Source: Chitinophagaceae bacterium
GTDB taxonomy: Bacteria; Bacteroidota; Bacteroidia; Chitinophagales; Chitinophagaceae
NCBI GenBank assembly: GCA_016786785.1
Contig: JAEUVR010000421.1
Coordinates: 1-33,507 of the forward strand
DNA length: 33,507 nucleotides
Direction: 5' to 3'
Below the pieces are notes generated by a model, which was not told where the DNA came from, searched no databases, and saw only the letters and a list, made by a program, of their open reading frames with translations. Below, one piece after another: positions 25,982-33,507 of the stretch (positions are counted from its first letter, which is position 1; each line of letters opens with the position of its first letter). The position numbers were made by a program, and so were the translations under genes.

Positions 25982-26734
25982 ATGACACACAAAACATTTC
26001 GGGCCATATCTCTTCTGGTATTTTTATTTGTTTTTGCCAGCTGTTATGCGCAAACCGGCGGATCGGGGTCAAAAGCCGTTGAGGATGCGGCCAAAGCGCT
26101 CACTGACCGATTCAACCGCCCTGCCTTGCTCATCGTAGATATGCAGAATGATTTTGTACGCGTTGGCGCGCCTATGGAAGTGCCGGATGCCAGGGCCACC
26201 ATTGCCCAGCATAAAAAACTGATCGCCTTCTGCCGCAAAGCGGGAATACCGGTGATCTATACGCGCTTTCTTTCAGGGCCGCATCCTACCCTTGTATGGA
26301 ACTGGTCGCCCAAATTAGCGCCTCCTGTAATGGCCTGTCGCAAGGGGCATAACCGGTATTATGAAGACATCAAAAAATCGGTCGACTGCGCAGATATTAT
26401 TGAGGAGATATATCCTGAACAGGGGGATCCTATTATTGATAAATTCGGGTACGGCGCTTTTTACAGCACCAACCTAGACAATACCCTTCGTTCTTTAGGC
26501 GTGGAATCGCTTATCCTCACCGGAACGGTAACGCAAATCTGCGTAGAAGAAACCGGCAGGGAGGCGTTTCATCACGGTTACAAGACCACGCTTATTACAG
26601 ACGCCGTTTCTTCCTATATGCCCGACTTACATGCGGCGGCTATCAAAAATTTTGGGTTGAAGTTCGGTTGGACGATGAACACGGACCAGGTCTTAAAAGA
26701 ACTGTCCGCCTACATGGGCGCTCAAAAAAAATGA
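25982..26734 (+). CDS. Exported isochorismatase-family cysteine hydrolase
   Basis: A 250-residue cysteine hydrolase of the isochorismatase/nicotinamidase superfamily. The triad is present: Asp53 in LIVDMQNDF, Lys154 in IIDKFGYGAF and Cys187 in GTVTQICVEET. A signal peptide comes first (about 6-20), with Cys21 following VFAS. This is a possible but weak lipobox, so the protein may be a lipoprotein or be cleaved near YAQ. Members hydrolyse amides or vinyl ethers, mostly in the cytoplasm; an exported form suggests an amide bond outside the cytoplasm. It is the only plus-strand gene between 3.7 and 33.5 kb and stands tail to tail with the GH20-like gene. Whether it serves the glycan locus is unclear. 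Confidence 0.87.
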   Translation: MTHKTFRAISLLVFLFVFASCYAQTGGSGSKAVEDAAKALTDRFNRPALLIVDMQNDFVRVGAPMEVPDARATIAQHKKLIAFCRKAGIPVIYTRFLSGPHPTLVWNWSPKLAPPVMACRKGHNRYYEDIKKSVDCADIIEEIYPEQGDPIIDKFGYGAFYSTNLDNTLRSLGVESLILTGTVTQICVEETGREAFHHGYKTTLITDAVSSYMPDLHAAAIKNFGLKFGWTMNTDQVLKELSAYMGAQKK

Positions 26735-26823
26735 TTTTGCCCGCCTACTGCTTATTGCCCTCTGCTATGGCGACAATACCGGTCGTATCCTAATGTTTAG
26801 AGTATTGGAATGGCAAATGTTAT

Positions 26824-26842
26824 AACTCATAATTCATGAGTT
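26824..26842. repeat. Inverted repeat in the convergent intergenic gap
   Basis: AACTCAT and ATGAGTT flank AATTC between two genes that end towards each other. No T run follows on either strand, so it is not a convincing terminator. The rest of 26735-26954 shows nothing I can define. Confidence 0.3.
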
Positions 26843-26954
26843 ACTATTCCAGATGCTGGAAAAAGTCGGGGTTCAATATGATTTCAATTCAGGCTTATTC
26901 GATTAAGCGTTGCATTTAGTTATACGCGGGAAACCATGCGGCAGCTAAGCGGTT

Positions 26955-29240
26955 CTAATCCTCCAGCCTTGCCTCTTCCGCCTCTGCGATCGGCACATTA
27001 TTGGCTTTTGCATAAGCGGCGATGGTTTTCCAGAGTTCTTCGCGCCATTTCTTCATCTCCATCCGCTCAAAAGGAGCAATCATGTATTCCAGTCCCAGGC
27101 GACGATCGGCAAAATGGTCTTTTACGTCATCCAGCACATGAACAAAATCGCGGCCATTGGCGCTCCTGCATTTCTTAAACCGGCTCTTCTCCCAGATAGC
27201 GGTGAACCCGGGCCAGAAATTTTCCAACTCCGCAATCAGCGCGCCGACGGCTTTATGCGCGTAGATCAAACTATTTACCGCATTAGCCGGTTTATCCTTG
27301 GCGCGGGAAGCTGATCCGAGCAAGGCTTCCACTCTTGCCAGTCGCGGGAAGATCTTTATGCTATATCTTTCCAGGTAAGCAATAGAGAGAAAGACTTCCA
27401 GGTTGTACCTGTTGCGCTGCACTTTGGAAATATGCTGCTGAAGAATGCCCGCCAGCTTATCCATGTCTTCTGTTAAGCCTTTAGCCTCTGCTATTTTTTG
27501 CGCATATTTTTTTGCAAAAGCAGGCTCAAACCTAAGATCCGCAGCAGGGATCGGCGGCATATCCAGCATTTCATCCGTACGCTTTATGCCAATACCCTTG
27601 CCATGCGAGTTGCCGTAACCCGGGCCTCTTTCCTTGGACACCGGTTGATCCCACATCTGCGTATAGAAGCTTCCGCCTTTTTCCAACAGCCGATAGGCTT
27701 CCACCATATCCGGGCTGTTATGGCCATAATAGACATCCATGAAGTCAGCTACCGTTTGTTCTATTGAAGGTTTTGTATCTGTCCAGGCGTATTGCGTTAC
27801 AGTGGCCCAGCCCAGCCAGAACGCTTCATTATGAAGACCCGAATCGTCCCAGGCGGCCGCAAAGGTTCCGATAAGCTGCGCCCCTATCGCTTTTGAACCT
27901 GCGACGTCTTTTGACGCGCCTTCCAACCTGCCCGCGCGTTCTCCCGAACCAAAATAGCCAGGGAATAAAAATTCGGCGCCCTGCATAGAACTATAGGCCA
28001 ACTGTTTGATACCCGCCTTGTTTTGATTATCGACCCATTCCTTATTTTTGGATGTGCTCATAATGCCGTCAATAAGATCGGCGGGCAGTTGTACAATGTG
28101 TTTCGGCAAGATGGGATATTCCACCCAGCACAATATTCTCCTTCCTCTTTCAGCAAACCATTTATGTACGCGGTTAAGATAATCTACCACCATCTGGCTC
28201 CTGTTCTCTTCATTGTATTCCTTCCGGCATTTTGCGCACATCCCTGCATAGTACACTTCGTCTGTTGAAACAAAGAAGTAGTTCACCCCCGGCGTTGCGT
28301 CTATCATGTCCTGGTACATGTCCAGGATAAGCTGCATGGCTTCTTCATCGCACATGCATGACTGGTAGTTGCTGCCATCCGACTTCAAATGGGCAAACTC
28401 CTTATGTTTGAGCACATAGGCCATATGCGCCGGGGCCTGCACATTAGGAACCAATTGAATATATCTCGAATGCGCATACGCGGTCAGTTCATGCATTTCC
28501 TTCTTGGTAAATGCGCCGGGAGCCCCGATGACCGGATGCCGTGGATACTCATATTTGTCTTCTATCTCAAAGGCAATTGCGTTGACTTTAAAAAGCGCGG
28601 CCCAGTCGATATACCTCTTCAAGGTCTCCATCCGGTCCTGATGGTGCTTGGTATCCCAATGGATGAACCGAAGCCCCAACGCCGGCCAGTCTGTTATCGT
28701 TCCCTCGGGGAGTTTGAAGCTGCCGTTCCCTTCGGGGCGCAGCAGTTGAAGCAAGCTCTGCGCCCCATAGAACAATCCTGTTTCATCGTCCGCCGAAATC
28801 CTGATCTGGTTCGGAGAGATCTGCAGATGATATGCCTGTTTTAGCAGGTCCGCTTCCAGCTTTTCCTTGATCGTTCCTGGCTTCACTTCCAGTACGATCC
28901 GATTAACGCCCGTTTTGGCAAACTTCAGCGAGTGAAGCGATGACGCGCCTTCCTGAAGACTGCTTAAGGCTTTTGCGCCCTTGCCGGGAGTAAGCGCAAC
29001 GGTCCAGCTTTTATCGACAACAATATCCTTGCCCGTGAGTTTTATTTGTTGCGGAGCAGGGATAAGGCTATAGCCTTTGCTGCGGAGATCGTTGATGATC
29101 CCTGCTTTTGCCGATCCCGAATCCCAACCTTTGACCGCCTGGTTCTTTTCGATCGCGGCCAGCAATTGCTCTACGGATAATAATGCCGCAGTAGTCATCA
29201 GGCCCGACGCCCGTAAAAATTTTCTTCTGCTAAAAGACAT
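26955..29240 (-). CDS. Tat-exported GH20-like beta-N-acetylhexosaminidase homologue
   Basis: A 761-residue protein. The N-terminus SRRKFLRASGLMTTAALL is a twin-arginine signal. An N-terminal GH20b (zincin-like) domain (about 55-180, ending YGAQSLLQLLRPE) precedes the barrel (about 185-500). In the barrel, WPALGLRFIHWDT takes the place of the usual GH20 opening, QLVPNVQAPAH matches the P-G-H strand of GH20, and VSTDEVYY holds the paired Asp327-Glu328 expected for substrate-assisted hydrolysis. The usual His-x-Gly-Gly before Asp-Glu is replaced. Cys295/Cys297 (CMC) and Cys335/Cys338 (CAKC) may bind metal. A helical C-terminal domain of about 200 residues follows. It is a paralogue of the next gene upstream, 75 bases away. 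The exact hexosamine substrate is uncertain. Confidence 0.82.
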   Translation of the reverse strand: MSFSRRKFLRASGLMTTAALLSVEQLLAAIEKNQAVKGWDSGSAKAGIINDLRSKGYSLIPAPQQIKLTGKDIVVDKSWTVALTPGKGAKALSSLQEGASSLHSLKFAKTGVNRIVLEVKPGTIKEKLEADLLKQAYHLQISPNQIRISADDETGLFYGAQSLLQLLRPEGNGSFKLPEGTITDWPALGLRFIHWDTKHHQDRMETLKRYIDWAALFKVNAIAFEIEDKYEYPRHPVIGAPGAFTKKEMHELTAYAHSRYIQLVPNVQAPAHMAYVLKHKEFAHLKSDGSNYQSCMCDEEAMQLILDMYQDMIDATPGVNYFFVSTDEVYYAGMCAKCRKEYNEENRSQMVVDYLNRVHKWFAERGRRILCWVEYPILPKHIVQLPADLIDGIMSTSKNKEWVDNQNKAGIKQLAYSSMQGAEFLFPGYFGSGERAGRLEGASKDVAGSKAIGAQLIGTFAAAWDDSGLHNEAFWLGWATVTQYAWTDTKPSIEQTVADFMDVYYGHNSPDMVEAYRLLEKGGSFYTQMWDQPVSKERGPGYGNSHGKGIGIKRTDEMLDMPPIPAADLRFEPAFAKKYAQKIAEAKGLTEDMDKLAGILQQHISKVQRNRYNLEVFLSIAYLERYSIKIFPRLARVEALLGSASRAKDKPANAVNSLIYAHKAVGALIAELENFWPGFTAIWEKSRFKKCRSANGRDFVHVLDDVKDHFADRRLGLEYMIAPFERMEMKKWREELWKTIAAYAKANNVPIAEAEEARLED

Positions 29241-29315
29241 ACTGAATGTTTAAAAATGAATATAATATGGGGTTTGCTTTTTGTTGCATAGCCATTGATC
29301 CTACCGACATGTTGC

Positions 29316-31568
29316 TTAGTCAAGGTCTTTTTCCTCTGCATCCAGATTATGCCGCCTGGCAAAATCTTTTATCACCTCGCTAAGGCCGTCATGCCATTTT
29401 TTTAACCCGATCCGTTCAAAAGGAGCGATCATATATTCAAGACCCGTAAAGCGGTTAATATCCCCTCCTCCATTTACATCAGGTATAATATTAACAAATG
29501 ATTTACCGTTTACGGTCCTGTTCCTCGGGAACTGGCTATTTTCCCAAACAGCTTTAAATTTTTTCCACATCGCGTCCTGGTCTTCCATAATCTTTTCAGC
29601 AAGCCGCCGCGACCTGATCAGCGCATTCATGGCCCTCATCGGTTCGGCTTCCTCCTTAGCGGCCTCGAGAAGATAATCTTCCATTTTGGCCAGGTCCAGA
29701 ACCGTCTGGATCGTATACTGTTCAAGATAAGCCAGGGAAAGCAACACTTCCAGGTTGTACTGATTGCGTTTAACCCTGGTAACATTGTTTAAGATAAGCC
29801 AAATAAGCCTTTCATTGTCCTTTGCAAGACCGGCTGCCGTTTCAATCTTATCCGCATATCTTTTCCTGAACTCGGGTAATATACTGAGGTTGCCTGGCTT
29901 AGGTAATACAGGGGGCGTTAATTTTTTATCTCGGCGTTCGCCGCCTATTCCCTGGCCATTGGAGTTGCCCCAGGCTTTTTGCACTTCTGTCGATATCGGC
30001 ATATCCCAAAGCCGTTCATAGAAACGCGCTCCTTCCTGAACCAGCCGGTAGATCTCTGTCAATTCCGTACTGGAATAACCATAAAAAACATCCATGAAAT
30101 CGGCTGTATGCTGCTCCACTGAAGGCTTTCCGATGTTCCATCCGTATTGGGCGACCGTAACCCAGCCCAGCCAGAAAGTTTCATTGTGCAGGCCTGCGTC
30201 ATCCCAGGCCGCCCCAAACACGCCTTTGAGATCAGGGTTCAGCTTTAGCCCGTTGAGGGTCATTTCCGATGCGGTTTTTAATCTTCCCTGGTTGCCTAAG
30301 CCTTTTCTAAAATCGTCTGAAAAATAATCAGGGAATAAGGATTCTCCGCCCTGCATGGAGCTGTAAGCCAATTGGCTGATGCCGGCTTTTTTCTCCAGCG
30401 CTATCCATTCCCTGTTACTAAAGGCGGCGCTGCCAAAAGCGCCGTCAATGATACCTGCCGGCAGCAGGGCAAGATGTTCTTTTAGCAAGGGGTATTCCAC
30501 CCAGGCGATCATGCGACGGCCGCGCTTCGCCAGCCAGTCATGCGCTTTTGCGGCAAATTCGGCCCAGGCAAGGCTGCGATTTACCTCGTTATACGGACGG
30601 GGGCATTTATTGCATATCCCTGAATAATACACTTCATCTGTCGACACTAAAAAATAATCTACGCCGGGCGTGGCGTCTATCATATCCTGGTAGATATCGA
30701 AGATCAGGTCAATGGCTTCAGGATCGCACATGCATGCCTGGTAGTTATTCCCTTCGGCAGCGCGTAAATGGGCATATTTTTCATGTTTGAGCGCATAGGA
30801 AAAATGAGAAGGCGCCTGCACGTCGGGAACGAGCTGTATAAACCTTTCTTTTGCATAAGCGGTAAGCTCCTGCATTTCCTTCTTGGTAAATGCGCCCGGG
30901 GCGCCGATAAGCGGGTGTCGCGGGAATTCATATTTATCGTATATCTCAAACGCAATAGCGTTGATCTTAAAAAAAGCGGACTGGTCTAAATATCTTTTTA
31001 ATGTTGCGATCCTGTCCTGGTGATGCTTGGTATCCCAATGCGCAAACCTCAATTCAGTCGAGGGCCAATCGCGGATTTCGCCTTCCGGAACGATCATGCG
31101 CCCCTTATCATCGGAGCGCAATAACTGCAACAGGCTTTGAACGCCATAAAATAATCCCGCCTGGCTATTGCCGGAGATCCTGATCTCTCCGGGAGCAATG
31201 TTCAACAGGTAACCCTGTGCATTCAGCGCCGTATCGGAGGATCCTTTTACAATGCCCGGGCGCAGTTCCAGCACAATATTTTTTTGTCCTTTGACGCTGA
31301 AGGAAAGATTATGGAGTTCCCGGGCGCCGGTTGTCAGTCGTTTCAGGGGCATTCCCTGCGCGCCAGCCCTGGCGAGGACAGACCAGGAGCCGTCTACAAT
31401 AATATTCTGAGGCTTAAGCCGGACTTCCTGCGGAGCGGGCATCAGCGCGAAGCCGCGGCTTCTCAGGGGGCTGATAAAGCCGGAATCTGTATACGTAAAG
31501 GCAATAGCGTCGCTTTGAAGAAGAAGTAGGAAGGAAAGGAGGAAGGTTAAGTTTGAAATAAATTTCAT
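29316..31568 (-). CDS. Exported GH20-like beta-N-acetylhexosaminidase homologue (paralogue)
   Basis: A 750-residue protein (757 if the ATG at 31589 is used). The ATG at 31568 is preferred because MKFISNLTFLLSFLLLL then starts a normal signal peptide. It parallels the downstream GH20-like protein almost throughout: the GH20b domain ends YGVQSLLQLLR, the barrel begins RFAHWDTKHHQDR, and VSTDEVYYSG carries the Asp-Glu pair (318-319 on 757-residue numbering). The CMC (286-288) and CNKC (326-329) cysteines are kept, as is the phrase AAWDDAGLHNE. It uses the Sec route, while its paralogue uses Tat, so the two may work in different states or need different cofactors. It is the first gene after the susD terminator. 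Confidence 0.82.
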   Translation of the reverse strand: MKFISNLTFLLSFLLLLQSDAIAFTYTDSGFISPLRSRGFALMPAPQEVRLKPQNIIVDGSWSVLARAGAQGMPLKRLTTGARELHNLSFSVKGQKNIVLELRPGIVKGSSDTALNAQGYLLNIAPGEIRISGNSQAGLFYGVQSLLQLLRSDDKGRMIVPEGEIRDWPSTELRFAHWDTKHHQDRIATLKRYLDQSAFFKINAIAFEIYDKYEFPRHPLIGAPGAFTKKEMQELTAYAKERFIQLVPDVQAPSHFSYALKHEKYAHLRAAEGNNYQACMCDPEAIDLIFDIYQDMIDATPGVDYFLVSTDEVYYSGICNKCPRPYNEVNRSLAWAEFAAKAHDWLAKRGRRMIAWVEYPLLKEHLALLPAGIIDGAFGSAAFSNREWIALEKKAGISQLAYSSMQGGESLFPDYFSDDFRKGLGNQGRLKTASEMTLNGLKLNPDLKGVFGAAWDDAGLHNETFWLGWVTVAQYGWNIGKPSVEQHTADFMDVFYGYSSTELTEIYRLVQEGARFYERLWDMPISTEVQKAWGNSNGQGIGGERRDKKLTPPVLPKPGNLSILPEFRKRYADKIETAAGLAKDNERLIWLILNNVTRVKRNQYNLEVLLSLAYLEQYTIQTVLDLAKMEDYLLEAAKEEAEPMRAMNALIRSRRLAEKIMEDQDAMWKKFKAVWENSQFPRNRTVNGKSFVNIIPDVNGGGDINRFTGLEYMIAPFERIGLKKWHDGLSEVIKDFARRHNLDAEEKDLD

Positions 31569-31603
31569 ATTCGATTTTTTTAACGGCATGAAGATTCTGT
31601 ATG

Positions 31604-31627
31604 CTGCGGCGGTCTCATTGGCCGCAG
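31604..31627 (-). promoter_or_regulatory. Leader hairpin before the first GH20-like gene
   Basis: CTGCGGC and GCCGCAG form a 7-bp GC-rich stem around a 10-base loop, 36 bases before the preferred start at 31568 on the minus strand. In RNA it would stand in the 5' leader and could modulate translation or stability. Inferred from the stem only. Confidence 0.35.
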
Positions 31628-31642
31628 GTCATTTCTTTAACT

Positions 31643-31650
31643 CAAACATA
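31643..31650 (-). promoter_or_regulatory. Candidate -7 promoter element for the GH20-like genes
   Basis: On the minus strand TATGTTTG is an exact match to TAnnTTTG, and it lies downstream of the susD terminator, which makes a separate promoter for the GH20-like pair plausible. The -33 TTTG is not found at 19-base spacing. The leader would be about 68 bases. Confidence 0.35.
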
Positions 31651-31841
31651 AAAGTTGAATGCTTTCAGCGGATATTTGGGATAGGGCGCGCTATAAGCCC
31701 CGGGCGCGTTTCTTCCTCAACAAAAGCGCAAGCGATTATTCATGAGAACGAGAAAATAAATTGGACGGAATAGAACCCTCCTCTAGGCAGGCTCTTCTAT
31801 CAACTGTGTTGATCCTGCCGGCGCCCAATAAACAAGATGCT

Positions 31842-31875
31842 AAACAAAAAGCAGGTTCCCTAAAAGGGAACCTGC
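31842..31875 (-). terminator. Rho-independent terminator after the second susD
   Basis: GCAGGTTCCC and GGGAACCTGC form a perfect 10-bp stem with a 5-base loop (31851-31875). On the minus strand a TTTTTGTTT tract follows directly. It starts 15 bases after the susD stop codon, so transcription from susC/susD should stop or drop sharply before the GH20-like genes. Confidence 0.88.
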
Positions 31876-31890
31876 GTAGGGTTGACTATG

Positions 31891-33507
31891 TTAATAACCC
31901 GGATTCTGAACAAGCTGCGGCGCCCTATTCTTTTCATCAGCTGAAATAGGCAACCAATAATATTTAGGATCTGTAATACTCCTTACTTCTGCAGTGATCT
32001 CAGTCCATACGGTTTTCTTAACGCCGTCGGTAATTGTTTCTACAATATCGATCCCTTTAGCGTCGGTCATTACATTCAGCAAGATCTTCCATCTCCTGAT
32101 ATCGTACCAGCGAATGTTTTCAAAAGAAAGCTCTTTCTGCCTTTCTCCGCGAAGCGCCTTAGTGATATCCCCGGTAAAATCAGGTAAGAGGCCCCTGTGC
32201 CTGATCATGTTGATATAGGTAGTCGCTTCAGGGATCTCGCCCAAGCCAATGCAGGCTTCGGCATAGTTCAGCAGAATTTCTGCATACCTGAATTCCACCC
32301 ATATATTTTCATTGGTTACCGTGCCGGTTACCAATTTATTATCCATATGCTTTTTCATCAGGTAACCGGTAAAGCCGGCGTTGTCCGGGGAACGATCGCT
32401 CTGCCGGGTATCAATGCCAAAACGTTTAGAAGTTTGTACGCCCCCATTGATCACAATGCGCGTACGCCTGTCATAAACGCCCAGCGGATCAAGGCTGGTC
32501 AATGTGGCATCACGGGGTTTCCAAACTGCGCTATCGTACAAAATGGTTCCGTAAAACCGGGGTTCGCGGTTATAATAGGGATTCTCCGAATGGTATTTGC
32601 TGGAAATATTGATATAGTTGTTATTGCCATCCTTGGTAAAATGATCGGAGAAATCGGATCCGTCTTCCATTTGGTATGCATTTACCATCTGTTGGGTAGC
32701 CGCGCCATCGCTATAGCCAGCCCAGCCGTTCCCATCATACCATTGGTTCGCTCTGTTTACATCGCCGCCGGCCAGGGAGTACATTTTTCCCCAGATGATC
32801 TCGGGATTAGACAGGTCTTTTGCCTTGAAAAAATCAAAATACCCTTCGGCTACAGACGCCGCATCTGAACCGAAATCGGCCAGGCTGTTTTCATTGAGAT
32901 CCATTACTGCTTTTGCCGCATTTTTAGCCGCTGTCCATAAAGCTGTCCTGTTAGGATTTTCATATCCCACATACTTGTTAGCAGCCGTTCCATCGGCAGT
33001 AAGATCGCTGGCCGCAAACAGGAGCATTCTCGATTTAAGGGCCAGCGCCGTTGCCTTGGTAGCCCTGCCCATAGTCGTAGCGCTCTTGCTTTTCAGCAAT
33101 GCGGCGGCGGCATCGCAATCATCGACAATAAACTTTACGGTTTCCTCGAAAGAGGCCCTGGTCTTGCCCAGGAAATCATCTCCCAGGGCGGAAGGCTGGT
33201 CAAAAAGCGGAACGCCTCCATATAAACGGGCCAATTGCGTATAAGCATAGGCTCTTATAAAATAGGCTTCGCCCTTCATGGCATCGGTTCTTGCCTTCAC
33301 TAAGGGGCGCTCCGTTTCTGTCGCCGCTTCCGGTACGCGATCAATATTTTTCAGGAAAACATTGATCCTTTGGATATTGTCAAAATGTTGTTTCCAGCCA
33401 TTCGCATAAGTGCCGTTGAACGGAAGCAAACTCGCCGGCGACAATTGTCCCCTGTTATAGGTTTCCGCGCCCCCATGGGTAAAACGCGTTTCATCCGTAA
33501 TAGCGGT
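31891..33507 (-). CDS. RagB/SusD-family protein, 5' end outside the window
   Basis: The last 538 or so residues of a second SusD-type outer-membrane lipoprotein; the reading frame is open to the right edge, so the signal peptide and lipid Cys are not seen. An internal TTG at 33444 should not be taken as the start. Family signs include AYFIRAYAYTQLARLYGGVPL, RATKATALALKSRMLL, FRYAEILLNYAEACIGLG, RQKELSFENIRWYDIRRWK and the terminal NPGY. It differs clearly from the susD at 11984 and likely belongs with a susC gene beyond the window. A strong terminator lies directly after it. The glycan bound is unknown. Confidence 0.94.
   Translation of the reverse strand, partial: TAITDETRFTHGGAETYNRGQLSPASLLPFNGTYANGWKQHFDNIQRINVFLKNIDRVPEAATETERPLVKARTDAMKGEAYFIRAYAYTQLARLYGGVPLFDQPSALGDDFLGKTRASFEETVKFIVDDCDAAAALLKSKSATTMGRATKATALALKSRMLLFAASDLTADGTAANKYVGYENPNRTALWTAAKNAAKAVMDLNENSLADFGSDAASVAEGYFDFFKAKDLSNPEIIWGKMYSLAGGDVNRANQWYDGNGWAGYSDGAATQQMVNAYQMEDGSDFSDHFTKDGNNNYINISSKYHSENPYYNREPRFYGTILYDSAVWKPRDATLTSLDPLGVYDRRTRIVINGGVQTSKRFGIDTRQSDRSPDNAGFTGYLMKKHMDNKLVTGTVTNENIWVEFRYAEILLNYAEACIGLGEIPEATTYINMIRHRGLLPDFTGDITKALRGERQKELSFENIRWYDIRRWKILLNVMTDAKGIDIVETITDGVKKTVWTEITAEVRSITDPKYYWLPISADEKNRAPQLVQNPGY

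Noticed and set aside
19225-31568. Assignment as a chitin-utilisation locus
   Set aside because: GH20-like and NagA-like proteins suggest amino sugars, but no GH18/GH19 chitinase, GlcNAc kinase or NagB is seen, the NagA-like protein is exported, and the many esterase-like enzymes fit a more decorated polymer.
32197-32868. Rightward open frame of 223 codons
   Set aside because: Antisense to susD; no recognisable domain.
1-33507. tRNA, rRNA, CRISPR array, insertion sequence or integrase
   Set aside because: Reading both strands gave no cloverleaf with a usable anticodon arm, no regular spacer-repeat array and no transposase or integrase motif.

Overview
The window reads as Bacteroidota DNA, most likely a member of the Chitinophagaceae or a close relative. 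The grounds are SusC/SusD pairs, an ECF sigma factor with a FecR anti-sigma factor and an STN-type TonB receptor, the TAnnTTTG type of promoter element, weak ribosome-binding sites, and a flavobacterial-type LpxD. Assignment is by reading protein motifs; no database search was possible.

Layout. (1) 1-3109: chromosomal housekeeping edge. It holds the 5' part of lpxD (minus strand), a leader with hairpins, a short-chain dehydrogenase and an exported beta-helix protein. (2) 3110-5417: a degraded TlpA/DUF4369-type thioredoxin gene and an exported protein of unknown function. (3) 5418-7560: a response regulator and histidine kinase operon preceded by three 11-bp-spaced direct repeats. (4) 7620-19098: a polysaccharide utilisation operon read on the minus strand, in the order ECF sigma factor, FecR, SusC with STN domain, SusD, modular beta-helix protein, FAD-dependent oxidoreductase. 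(5) 19225-25420: four exported enzymes on the minus strand, namely a two-domain alpha/beta hydrolase, a NagA-like amidohydrolase that carries a signal peptide, a Tat-dependent alpha/beta hydrolase and a third alpha/beta hydrolase. (6) 25421-26954: a remnant-bearing gap and the only plus-strand gene of the 28-kb block, an exported isochorismatase-like cysteine hydrolase. (7) 26955-33507: two tandem GH20-like enzymes and, after a strong terminator, a second SusD gene that runs off the right edge.

How the genes may work together (inference): the two SusD proteins and the SusC form outer-membrane glycan import systems. The sigma/FecR/SusC set is the classical cell-surface signalling arrangement that switches on import when ligand is bound. 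The beta-helix protein would cut or bind an acidic or substituted polysaccharide. The GH20-like pair, the three alpha/beta hydrolases and the exported amidohydrolase would remove hexosamine-like residues, ester groups and N-linked groups in the periplasm, and the FAD enzyme would oxidise a released product. The likely target is therefore a decorated, possibly amino-sugar-containing glycan, but the substrate cannot be named from sequence alone. The parts most worth study are the exported NagA-like enzyme, the GH20-like paralogues with a conserved Cys cluster beside the catalytic Asp-Glu, and the response-regulator repeat array.
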